Source of the DNA: Tritrichomonas musculus
Taxonomy: Eukaryota > Parabasalia > Tritrichomonadida > Tritrichomonadidae
Reading direction: 5' to 3'
Length of the DNA stretch: 64,000 nt
Assembly: GCA_039105265.1 (NCBI GenBank)
Contig: JAPFFF010000016.1
Location: 868,001-932,000, forward strand
Below the pieces are notes generated by a model. The model did not search any database. It was not told the origin of the DNA and saw nothing but the letters and a program-made list of their open reading frames with translations. Positions within the stretch are counted from its first letter, which is position 1. Every line of letters begins with the position of its first letter. Of this stretch, positions 19,340-29,077 are shown piece after piece. The position numbers were made by a program, and so were the translations under genes.

Positions 19340-22300
19340 ATGAGTATGCAAAGAAGTCTATCTAGCCTTATCACGCAACCTAAGGAATGGCCAATTTGGA
19401 CTGAAAACAAAGATTTGAAGAAAATTTTTGATAAATTTGCTTTCTATTTTTATTTAGAGGCTGATAAATTTATTAATGAAATGATGCAATACATGAAAGA
19501 ACCAACAATCATCTTAATTGAAAAATATTCAGATACAAATGACAGAAAATATTTTTTTGCTTGTTTTGATTTCAAGTTTATTATTATCCAGATAGAAAAT
19601 GAATCGGACACCTTAATTCTAGAAGATTTCTTGTTAAAACATAAATCTGAGATATGCTATTTACAAAATTACTCAATTTCAAAACCAGAATTAAATAATG
19701 ACGATAAAATATTTAATTTAGAAATTGAGAATTTTTCCTCAAATTTTAAGGTTACAAATTCAAAACAAGGACAATTTTGGATGGCAATTGTCAAATGCAT
19801 AAGTGGTTTTTTAATCAAGAAAGGCTACCAAAATTCAAGAAATAGAAAGATAAACGATGACAAAGCAAAGAAAAATTTTCTGGAAGATGAGGAAGAAATT
19901 AAATCGAAAGACAGTTTCATTACATTGAGAAACATTGGATCAGGTGGTTCAGCGATTGTTGATTTAGTATATTATATTAGAACAGACGAAATTTTTGCAT
20001 TAAAAATACCATTTGACGATGTAGATCAATTAATTGAAAGAGAACGATTAAATTATTTGAAAATTCAAGGTCCGTACATTGTTAAATATTTTGGATACAT
20101 TGTGAACTGTAACAGAAAATGCCTTGTTCTGGAATATGTTGAAGGTAAAACATTGCGTGAATATAAAACGGAAGCGCTCACATATAAACAGAAATGCGAT
20201 ATGATTTTAGAGTTTTTACATACAGTTCAGTACATTCACGAGAAAGGACTCATATGCCGTGATTTACATGCAAATAACATCGTCATTAATGAGAAAAAAG
20301 ATGCGATTTTAATCGACTTTGATAGAGTAATTGATGAGAAAGACCAAAAGACTCGCAATTTGGATCAAATTCTAGCTCCAGAAGCAGAATCAGGAGACAA
20401 TTTGACAGATAAAACAGACATATTTTCATTAGGATGTATAATGTACCGCATTTTGTTTGATGAATTTCCAAAAAAAAAACGCGACCAAGAAAATGCAAAT
20501 ACTGAAGTAATCTATGATTTGACCAGGCTTTCAAACGATTTTAAAACTAAAAGATTATTTGAGAAATGTTTTAACAAGGATCCTTCAAAAAGGTGTGATA
20601 TATACCATTTAATATCTATGCTTAAAAATTCGTTGACTTCTAATCTAAATCATCCAGAAGCGCAATTTAATCTTGGTGTAATATATTTTACAGGTAAATA
20701 TATTCCACGTGATATAAACAAAGCGATTTATTATTTTTCTCTTGCGGCTAATCAAAATCATCCAGAAGCGCAATTTAATCTTGGTGTAATATATTTTACA
20801 GGTGAATATATTCCACGTGATATAAACAAAGCGATTTATTATTTTTCTCTTGCGGCTAATCAAAATCATCCAGAAGCGCAATTTAATCTTGGTTTAATAT
20901 ATTTTAAAGGTGAGTATATTCCACGTGATATAAACAAAGCGATTCATTATTTTTCTCTTGCTGCTAATCTAAATCATCCACAAGCGCAATTTAATCTTGG
21001 TTTTATATATTTTACAGGTGAATATATTCCACGTGATATAAACAAAGCGATTCATTATTGTTTTCTTGCTGCTAATCAAAATATTCTACGAGCACAATTT
21101 ACTCTTGGTTTAATATATTTTACAGGTAAATATATTCCACGTGATATAAACAAAGCGATTCATTATTTTTCTCTTGCTGCTAACCAAAATGATCCACAAG
21201 CGCAATTTAATCTTGGTTTAATATATTTTACAGGTGAATATATTCCACGTGATATAAACAAAGCGATTCATTATTATTCTCTTGCTGCTAACCAAAATCA
21301 TCCACAAGCGCAATTTAATCTTGGTTTTATATATTTTACAGGTGAATATATTCCACGTGATATAAACAAAGCGATTCATTATTGTTTTCTTGCTGCTAAT
21401 CAAAATATTCTACGAGCACAATTTACTCTTGGTTTAATATATTTTACAGGTAAATATATTCCACGTGATATAAACAAAGCGATTCATTATTATTCTCTTG
21501 CTGCTAACCAAAATGATCCACAAGCACAATTTAATCTTGGTTTAATATATGCTGCAGGTGAATATATTCCACGTGATATAAACAAAGCGATTCATTATTT
21601 TTCTCTTGCTGCTAACCAAAATCATCCAAAAGCACAATTTAATCTTGGTGTAATATATTTTACAGGTGAATATATTCCACGTGATATAAACAAAGCGATT
21701 CATTATTATTCTCTTGCTGCTAATCAAAATGATCCACAAGCACAAAATAATCTTGGTGTAATATATTTTACAGGTGAATATATTCCACGTGATATAAACA
21801 AAGCGATTCATTATTATTCTCTTGCTGCTAATCAAAATGATCCACAAGCACAATATAATCTTGGTTTAATATATGCTACAGGTGAATATATTCCACGTGA
21901 TATAAACAAAGCGATTCATTATTATTCTCTTGCTGCTAACCAAAATGATCCACAAGCACAAAATAATCTTGGTTTTATATATTTTACAGGTGAATATATT
22001 CCACGTGATATAAACAAAGCGATTCATTATTATTCTCTTGCTGCTAACCAAAATGATCCAAAAGCACAAAATAATCTTGGTTTTATATATTTTACAGGTG
22101 AATATATTCCACGTGATATAAACAAAGCGATTCATTATTATTCTCTTGCTGCTAATCAAAATCATCCACAAGCTCAATTGTTTATTGGTAAAATTCTTTT
22201 ATTCGGCATCTTTATAAAAAAAGATATTAGAAGAGGTGTTTCATATATATGCCAATCTACATTTAATGGCAATAAACATGCATCTTTTTTAGTGGGATAT

Positions 22301-22921
22301 TTATTTCATGAAGGCAAATATATGAAAAAAAATATTACAAATGCGATCAGATATTATAAAGAATCATCATCGTTTAATAATGAATACTCGAAGAACAATC
22401 TTGGAATCATTTATAAAAACGGCTTTGGAGAAGAAATTCGTCCTAATCTTGGATTAGCAATTGAATATTTTAAAGAAGCAATCAACCAAAAGAATGATAT
22501 AATTGCGATGTACAACCTTGCTCACATATATTTTTTCAATGATCATATTAAAGAAGAATTTGATCCAATTGAATTATTAATCCGATCATCAAACAAAGGT
22601 TTCGAAGAGTCTTTAACATTATTATGCATTGTACTGTTCAATAAATATGGATATGACATAGAAAAAATTGATCAACAACTCAATGAAATCGAAATCGATA
22701 AGAAAAACGAAATCAATACATTGATTTGTGAATTCATTGACAATAAATCTTCTTATGAAGCACTATATCAACAATATAGAAACATCGATTTTTTGTACGA
22801 TATTTTATCAAATCCCATAAAATCTAACGAAATATTCAAAAAAGAAGAAAAAACAGATGTAAATAGAACAGCCAAAGAAATAACATCAATTTTTTATGAA
22901 GGATTTGGATTTGATATCTAA
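19340..22921 (+). CDS. Protein kinase fused to Sel1-like repeats (1193 aa)
   Basis: After a ~195-residue N-terminal region comes a protein kinase domain (~195-430). It has glycine loop IGSGGSAIVDLVYY (~198), ATP-binding Lys in FALKIP (~221), catalytic loop CRDLHANN (~306; His of HRD is Cys), metal-binding IDFDRV (DFD instead of DFG) and APEA. Catalytic Lys and Asp residues are kept, so activity is possible. From ~437 to 940 there are fourteen 36-residue Sel1-like repeats of the form AQFNLGVIYFTGEYIPRD, then about five degenerate ones and a short C-terminal tail. Sel1 repeats form helical solenoids that bind partners. There is no membrane anchor, so a cytosolic signalling protein is likely. 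A second gene of this architecture, on the minus strand at 43-45 kb, is dead. Confidence 0.93.
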   Translation: MSMQRSLSSLITQPKEWPIWTENKDLKKIFDKFAFYFYLEADKFINEMMQYMKEPTIILIEKYSDTNDRKYFFACFDFKFIIIQIENESDTLILEDFLLKHKSEICYLQNYSISKPELNNDDKIFNLEIENFSSNFKVTNSKQGQFWMAIVKCISGFLIKKGYQNSRNRKINDDKAKKNFLEDEEEIKSKDSFITLRNIGSGGSAIVDLVYYIRTDEIFALKIPFDDVDQLIERERLNYLKIQGPYIVKYFGYIVNCNRKCLVLEYVEGKTLREYKTEALTYKQKCDMILEFLHTVQYIHEKGLICRDLHANNIVINEKKDAILIDFDRVIDEKDQKTRNLDQILAPEAESGDNLTDKTDIFSLGCIMYRILFDEFPKKKRDQENANTEVIYDLTRLSNDFKTKRLFEKCFNKDPSKRCDIYHLISMLKNSLTSNLNHPEAQFNLGVIYFTGKYIPRDINKAIYYFSLAANQNHPEAQFNLGVIYFTGEYIPRDINKAIYYFSLAANQNHPEAQFNLGLIYFKGEYIPRDINKAIHYFSLAANLNHPQAQFNLGFIYFTGEYIPRDINKAIHYCFLAANQNILRAQFTLGLIYFTGKYIPRDINKAIHYFSLAANQNDPQAQFNLGLIYFTGEYIPRDINKAIHYYSLAANQNHPQAQFNLGFIYFTGEYIPRDINKAIHYCFLAANQNILRAQFTLGLIYFTGKYIPRDINKAIHYYSLAANQNDPQAQFNLGLIYAAGEYIPRDINKAIHYFSLAANQNHPKAQFNLGVIYFTGEYIPRDINKAIHYYSLAANQNDPQAQNNLGVIYFTGEYIPRDINKAIHYYSLAANQNDPQAQYNLGLIYATGEYIPRDINKAIHYYSLAANQNDPQAQNNLGFIYFTGEYIPRDINKAIHYYSLAANQNDPKAQNNLGFIYFTGEYIPRDINKAIHYYSLAANQNHPQAQLFIGKILLFGIFIKKDIRRGVSYICQSTFNGNKHASFLVGYLFHEGKYMKKNITNAIRYYKESSSFNNEYSKNNLGIIYKNGFGEEIRPNLGLAIEYFKEAINQKNDIIAMYNLAHIYFFNDHIKEEFDPIELLIRSSNKGFEESLTLLCIVLFNKYGYDIEKIDQQLNEIEIDKKNEINTLICEFIDNKSSYEALYQQYRNIDFLYDILSNPIKSNEIFKKEEKTDVNRTAKEITSIFYEGFGFDI
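20651..22162 (+). repeat. Fourteen 108-bp tandem repeats coding Sel1 units
   Basis: Exactly 14 x 108 bp of near-identical DNA inside the kinase-Sel1 gene, each coding one 36-residue unit with CCACGTGATATAAACAAAGC fixed in every copy. Units 4-5 and 7-8 share the same unusual residues (HYCFLAANQN, then ILRAQFTLGL), showing duplication of a three-unit (324-bp) block. Silent sites are also nearly uniform, which points to recent expansion or gene conversion. Confidence 0.97.
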
Positions 22922-23067
22922 CATGTTCCCAAAAAGAGGTAAAGATAAACGCACTGTTTTATTAAATATTCCACTCAATTGCTATTCAATGAATTATTCA
23001 TAGATAATTCTCCTTAGCGGATAATCATCAGGATATATTAGTCTTAAATTAACAAAAGAAAACATAA

Positions 23068-23766
23068 AGAAATACTGTTTTATATGCCAAATCAGATATT
23101 AAAGATGTTACTACTTTTATTGTTCCAAATAATGTTAAATCATTTGGCCAAATCCTTGCAAAGAGAGATAATTTAGATGAAAATAAAATAAATATTAAAC
23201 AGGTGAACCTTGTTGAAAATACAATATTTAAACTTCAAAACATGGCTATTGAAGACACCCTAATAATACCACAGCCATCACAAGTCAATCTTGAAAAGGT
23301 TAAATTCATTGATAAAGCCAAAATCCTCAATCAAATATCAAGTTTTTCATTTGATAATTTTGTTAGAAGAATTTTTGAAAGTGTTCCAAAGATTCAATTA
23401 TCAATGATGAATGAAAACAATGAACCACCTAAAGAAAATGATGAATATCCAATTGTCAAAGGAAAGTTCAGTGATGCACCATGTGAATGTCGGGGAAATG
23501 TCATTGATTATGGTGATTCAGGATTCAACGACTATGTTTGCTGCGATTCAGAATCAACCAAATCACCTGAAGATGATGGAGAGAAAGGTCTCTATGTTTT
23601 AAGTAAACCAGCTAAAAAGAAAGGTGGAGGTGGATTGAATGGGGGAGCTATTGCAGGAATTGTTATAGCTTGCTTAGTAGTAGTGGCTATTGCTTTTTGC
23701 CTTTATTTCTTCGTATTCAAAAAGAAGAAAATTTCTCCAGAAAAATCAACAGAAGAAGGTAACTAA
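23068..23766 (+). pseudogene. Orphan C-terminal part of a BspA-like surface protein with membrane anchor
   Basis: An open frame without an upstream ATG (opened by TAA at 23065-23067) begins with BspA-like text (VLYAKSDIKDVTTFIVPNNV), then a ~100-residue stalk with cysteines (DAPCECRGN, YVCCDSES), a glycine-rich hinge, a single membrane helix IAGIVIACLVVVAIAFCLYF and a basic 17-residue tail (KKKKISPEKS...). This is the end of a type I TpLRR surface protein; the leucine-rich-repeat ectodomain and signal peptide are gone. The first ATG, 23242, would give a protein without a signal peptide. It lies 150 bp after the kinase-Sel1 gene. I treat it as a 5'-truncated copy. Confidence 0.7.
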
Positions 23767-24130
23767 AAAATATTAAATCAGTCCTATCTAATTAATTAAC
23801 AAGAGAAATATTCATTATCATTGGGATCAACTCAAAAATTATTAGACTTTTATTGATGAGCTTTCAAAAAGTGTTAGTCTCCGACCATTAATCAATTTAG
23901 TAATATAATTACAGCATTTTAATGGAAGCCGACAATTGGCTAAAAAATGATATAATAATTACCAATATTTTGTTTCCTTAATCACCTATGACAATCTTTT
24001 TTTTTTCCTACAACTCCTTCAATGTTTTTTGTTGGAATTTATTATGCACTATCAAAATAAATACAACGAATAATTTCTTTTTTATTTATTTTTATATAAT
24101 CGATCTTTTTATTTTCTAATTCTTGAGTAT
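23767..24130. other. AT-rich intergenic, no gene seen
   Basis: Spacer between the orphan BspA anchor and the 2-kb inverted-repeat element. No coding feature seen. Confidence 0.55.
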
Positions 24131-24346
24131 GCTTGTTATTCAGATATCAATTATCAGGTTTGGCACTTTTTTAACTCAGATAATCGATAATAAAATGCTA
24201 TCGATTGGAACTTTTAATTGATGAATTCGATTATCAAGTATGAAATGTGATACAAAAAAAATATTCTTTTGATATCGAATCTTGATTAATCGAAATTAAT
24301 ACCTGAAAAAATAGTATTTTGATGGCATAAAATAAATATATTCTAA
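24131..24346 (+). repeat. Left terminal inverted repeat
   Basis: About 216 bp matching the reverse complement of 25946-26173. It contains several sub-palindromes (GATATC, ATCGAT, GATAATCGATAATAAAATG) and the box TCAGGTTTGGCACTTTTTTA, which also ends the right arm in inverted form. Confidence 0.85.
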
Positions 24347-25945
24347 CTTGGTCTTTTAATTATTACTCTTTTCAATTTTCAATGATTATTCAAAAAAATT
24401 AAAAAATTTTTTGAAAATTAAATTTTTATCTCCTCTTTTTTTAATTTGTTGGTAAGGATTCTTTGACCCCAAAACAAAAGAATAAAAAAAATTATAGAAT
24501 CTGGTTATCTGTGGAGAAGGCTTAGTAGTTAAACACCTTCTTGGATCCATTTTTCTGATATCAATATCAAATCAAAAAAAATATCTCTGATAATATCAGT
24601 GATTGTTATTTTGGAAATTCGAAATTTCCAAAGTATTCAAAAAATATATCAGGAAATTTCTTATATTTCCAAAAATAAAAACAAAAACTTTAAATAAAAA
24701 CTTTTTCAATAATAATAACTTTTTCTATTTTCTAATAAATAATCTTCTGAAATATTGGACCATTTACTAATTCAATATGGAAATATTTTTATTCAATTTG
24801 GAAATATTTTCATTGAAAAAAAATTGAATGAATAATTGAGAGTTGAAAATCCCTACATCCGATATTTCCGCAAATGGTATTTTTCTATAATTCTAATTTT
24901 CTCCCAAAACCTTTTTTAAAGCATGCATACGGTATTTCATGGCCATGTGATCATCATTAACATTAAATATATAAAATTAAAATGCATTTATTTAAATAAT
25001 TACTGCATCTCCCAAAATAATAAAAGATTGATATTTTAACACGAGTTATATATACATTTATATATGAATTTTATGAAATAAAAGTAAAAATAATTTGAGA
25101 AAAAAAAATAATATATTATTATTTCAATAATAATAAATATCATTTATATTTGATCTCAAATTTCTATCAATAAACTTCAGATTTCATGATGAATACTTCT
25201 TTTTCATTCATTTCTAAAGATTTTTTAAAAAACATTTCAAGAATTTAAAAATTTTATGTCTAAATATGCAATGTTTCTTTGAATATTTTTGTAAAATATT
25301 AATGAATGAAAATAGATTTTTAATTGTAGCTTAATATAAGAATTTATAAATTTAATTTCCTATTAAAATATGATTTAAATTCCTTATTTCGATTGTTTAA
25401 TCCAAATTAAATAACCTTTAAACATCCATGACACTAAAAAATGTTTTTAAATTGAATAATGATAATAACAATTGTCAAGATCATAAAGTTAGTGAAATTA
25501 AATAAATATAAAAAATAGGTGAAGGTCATAATCATGGCATCAATTAAATGATAAATCAAAACAATTCATATGAAATTTAAAGTGCATTTTATTATTTGAT
25601 ATCATATATTTTGTATCAAACAATTGTTTTTTTATTTATATAAAAAACATGGACTATATGTTTATAAAAAACCTCTTTTACACAAATTTTAATGAAATAT
25701 TAAGTATTAAATAATATTATAAACTTTTAACAAAAATATGGTTACATTTTTTCAACAAAAAATCCTCAAATTTCAAATTTCAAAATCAATAAACACTGCT
25801 GATATCAATAATGAATAAAAATAAAAGATCGATTATCAATATTGAAAATTATTTAACGTATCAAAATTTTGTAAACTTTTTTAACTGATTACTTCACATA
25901 TTCGTTATAAAATTTAATAAAAGCTGATTCTTTTACATAATAATT

Positions 25946-26173
25946 TAGAATATATTTATTTAATGCCATTAAAATACTATTTATGATGATTTTTTCAGGT
26001 GTTAATTTCGATTAATCAAGATTCGATATCAAAAGAATATTTTTTTTTTGTATCACATTTCATACTTGATTATCGAATTTATCAGTTAAAGTCTCCAATC
26101 GATAGCATTTTATTATCGATTATCTGAGTTAAAAAAAGTGCCAAACCTGATAATTGATATCAGAATAACAAGC
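25946..26173 (-). repeat. Right terminal inverted repeat
   Basis: About 228 bp, the inverted partner of 24131-24346. It has a ~10-bp insertion near 26005 and a few substitutions relative to the left arm, giving a rough sense that the element is not brand new. Confidence 0.85.
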
Positions 26174-27864
26174 CTAATTTGAAATACTTAAAAATAAGAA
26201 AAAAATATTTTACGCGTCTTAATTATGACCTTTAAAAAAAAATTAAAACTTGAATATCTTCTTTGAAAAAGATGGTTTAAGATTAAACAAATGCCCATTT
26301 TTAATAACACAAAAACTCATAGTGTAATTGATTTGAATTTTATATATGATCATATTAGATTTCATATGATGTATAATAGTTATTTTCTATAAAATATCTT
26401 TAAATTTTATGTTTACTGATTAGATAAAAATGCTTTATTCAATATTTATCTGATTTGAATAAGTATTCAAAAAATTTTTTCAGTCATTTTTATCTTTTCA
26501 AAATATAAATTTTAATTTTCATATATAATTTTCATATCTCACTGTCATAAAAAGGTAGATGACTTGTTCATATATTATTTATGCAATTAAGGTAAGAAAC
26601 TTAAATTTGATACCAGCAAATTTGCATTTTATTTAATCCATTTTTACAAAAAAAAAAAAAAAAACTTAAATCCTTCTTTTCGTATTCACAACAACGATAT
26701 CTTTTTTTATTATGGAGCACAAAGGTTTTGGTTGTTTAATAATCTAAAATATTAAATATCGATATTATACGTAAATCAATCTAAATATTTAAAATAAATA
26801 TTATTTTAAATAATGATTATTACCAAATAATGAGAAAATTGCATTTAAACGATTATTATTATTAATAATTTAATTTTTTTATTTTGATTTTCAAACAACA
26901 CCATTAATCATAGGAATTGTGCATTTATAGACTATTATTGATCATAAAAACTACAAAATATTGTATCAATATAAAAAAAAAAAACTAGATAAACATGAAA
27001 TATTAAAAATGCACATTTTTTAAATGAAACTAAATGAAAACAATTATACACTTTTTCAAAAGTTTATAAAAAATTCTTTATTTAAATTTGTTTTTTGTTT
27101 TGATCATTGAAGAATGAACACCTCAAATTAGATCAAAATTTTCTTGCCTTGATAAATATTATTAATGAATGAATGGGGATACTAGAGACCTAGTGAACAT
27201 TCATTTCCATTTCTCTGTGATAGATGCTCTGCAACTTTATTTGGAGGTTAGAAAAAAATACTTCTTTCAAAAAGTTGAAATTTCAATAATATTTTAAAAA
27301 CTATTGAAAAAAAAATTGATTGGTTTGTAGGTGTCATATCATTTTTGATTAGACTTTATACAAAAATTATTAAAATTATTAAAATTTTGATTTAGAGTTC
27401 ATCGAAAAAAGCTTTGACTTTGCTAATATAATTGATGAATTCATAAAATATGATCATTAAAAGCAATAAATGATATTTTTTTGATATGATTTGTGGTGAT
27501 TTTTAAAAAGATTAGTATATCAAATATTATTATAAGAAATATAAAAAACACATTTTATATGTTTTTAAAAAAAACTCTTTCACTGGATGTATTACCACAA
27601 GTGAATAAAAATGTTTTTGTATTTTTGAAGTATTTAGAAAAATATTCTATTTGCATATTGGTAATAAATGATATAAGTATCAGTAATAACAAATATACAA
27701 ATCTTTAATAACATTAAAAATATGAAAATGATCAGAACAAAAAATAAGTATATGTTGAAATTATTGTTGTCATTCAGAAACAAGTCATATAATTTGAATT
27801 CATTTAATCAATTTTTTAAACAATTATTGCGAATTAAAATTCAAAATAAAAATTCGAGAATATA
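26174..27864. other. AT-rich gene desert
   Basis: About 1.7 kb of AT-rich DNA with A/T homopolymers (for example near 26647) and no convincing gene on either strand. The open stretch at 27493-27708 starts at GTG, is rich in Ile/Lys/Asn and lacks support. Confidence 0.55.
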
Positions 27865-28197
27865 TTATCCCTTTTCAATTTCAACATGATCTTTAACCTC
27901 TTCTATTTTTTCTTCATTATCTTGTAACCACTTGATAAGAAGATCTTTTCTTCTTTTAGTATTTCTTTTGATTTCTAAATCACATAATTCAGCCAAAATT
28001 TCGACTATTCTTAAAATAGATTTCATTCCTATTTGATTGCAAGAGTGTCCTGTTAAATCTTCAATCAATTGTTCTCCTCTACTTCCTTTAGCTTGATATC
28101 CATTTAATAAAGTTTGACTAACTATTTTTTCAGAATCAAATATTCTTGATAAGCCTTTCTCTACTTTGGGCCTCCTAACTCTTGTTTTCTTGTTCAT
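27865..28197 (-). CDS. Small basic conserved-looking protein (110 aa), unknown
   Basis: The ATG at 28195-28197 is followed by a strongly basic, globular-looking sequence: MNKKTRVRRPKVEKGLSRIF, then GYQAKGSRGEQLIEDLTGHS, then helical IGMKSILRIVEILAEL and KRRKDLLIKWLQDNEEKIEE. A TCATTA initiator lies only ~10 bases before the ATG, the spacing expected for trichomonad genes. The composition differs sharply from random AT-rich frames nearby. A small nuclear or nucleic-acid-binding protein is possible from its basic N-terminus, but I do not recognise the family. Confidence 0.72.
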   Translation of the reverse strand: MNKKTRVRRPKVEKGLSRIFDSEKIVSQTLLNGYQAKGSRGEQLIEDLTGHSCNQIGMKSILRIVEILAELCDLEIKRNTKRRKDLLIKWLQDNEEKIEEVKDHVEIEKG

Positions 28198-28201
28198 TGT
28201 A

Positions 28202-28207
28202 TAATGA
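28202..28207 (-). promoter_or_regulatory. Initiator (Inr)-like motif
   Basis: On the minus strand TCATTA precedes ATACAATG of the 110-residue gene. It fits the TCA(+1)Py(T/A) initiator and gives a leader of only about 8 bases. Confidence 0.6.
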
Positions 28208-29077
28208 TTTGATGAATTATATTTTTTTATTTTAAATAAAATCTATTGAATTTTCAGAAGTTTATATTTTGAAGGAAAATTAAGAAAGAAAAAGAACACT
28301 TGATGTATAGAACAAATTTTTTTCAGATTAATAATAGCGAAAATTGATATAATGCAAGTATAAACCAAAAACATCTAAATACTTAAATGATTTAGATTAT
28401 CATATATCACAAAATAAGATTGTAAAAATTCCAAAAAGCATAGATTCTTTTAGTAATCCAAATATGAACCAATAATTTCATTATTTTTGATAAAAAATCA
28501 AATATGCTTCCAGTCGCATTTTTTTAATATGGCATACCATTAGAACAAAACAACTATTTTAATTAGTTGAATATATAAAGAAAAAAGAATCAAGCATATA
28601 TTAGTATATATATATATACATATATATTAATATAAAACAATTTTTCAAAATACAAAATTTAGAAATAGAGAAGTTGAAAATTAGAATTTAGCTTTTTCAA
28701 TCAAATAAAACGACATTCTCTCAATTATTTTGGCAGATTTTCAAATTAAAAATTTGGTTATATCCTTTTATTAATTGATTAGTAAAACTAAATTCCCATA
28801 ATTTCAATTTATTTATCAAATTATATGTTTATAATTTATAAAAACAATATATCTTGACTATTTTTTATAAATAAATTAAAAGTTGCCAAAAACTTGCCCA
28901 AGCAAAGATAGAATTTAATTTTCAAAATAATTAAAACGAGGCTTTTTAATACTAACTCTAATTTAACTTAAATGTCATAAAAAAAATTGAATTTATTAAA
29001 GCTCACAAAAATTTGAATTCTTTATTCAATTTAAAAAAAAAAAAAAATATTTTAAAAAGAAAACTAACTTTTTATTA
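28208..29077. other. AT-rich intergenic with TA microsatellite
   Basis: No gene seen. A TATATA microsatellite lies near 28600-28630 and an A-run near 29033-29047, just beyond the hexosaminidase stop. Confidence 0.55.

Larger units (their letters stand above)
24131..26173. mobile_element. 2.04-kb non-autonomous element with ~220-bp terminal inverted repeats
   Basis: The left arm (24131-24346) and right arm (25946-26173) are inverted copies of each other from GCTTGTTATTC at the outer ends to TATTCTAA at the inner ends. Substitutions are few, with one ~10-bp insertion in the right arm. The ~1.6 kb between them is AT-rich and contains no reading frame of note, so the element cannot move itself. 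No clear target-site duplication is visible (flanks TTGAGTAT and CTAATTTG), so the exact ends may differ by a few bases. A foldback/MITE-like DNA element, or the internally deleted derivative of a larger one, fits best; the parent family is unknown. Confidence 0.75.

Noticed and set aside
20645-22177. Antisense open frames across the Sel1 repeats
   Set aside because: They are mirror frames of a 108-bp repeat; their apparent order comes from the coding strand.
27493-27708. 71-codon plus-strand gene
   Set aside because: Starts with GTG, composition is that of AT-rich spacer, no initiator and no recognisable motif.
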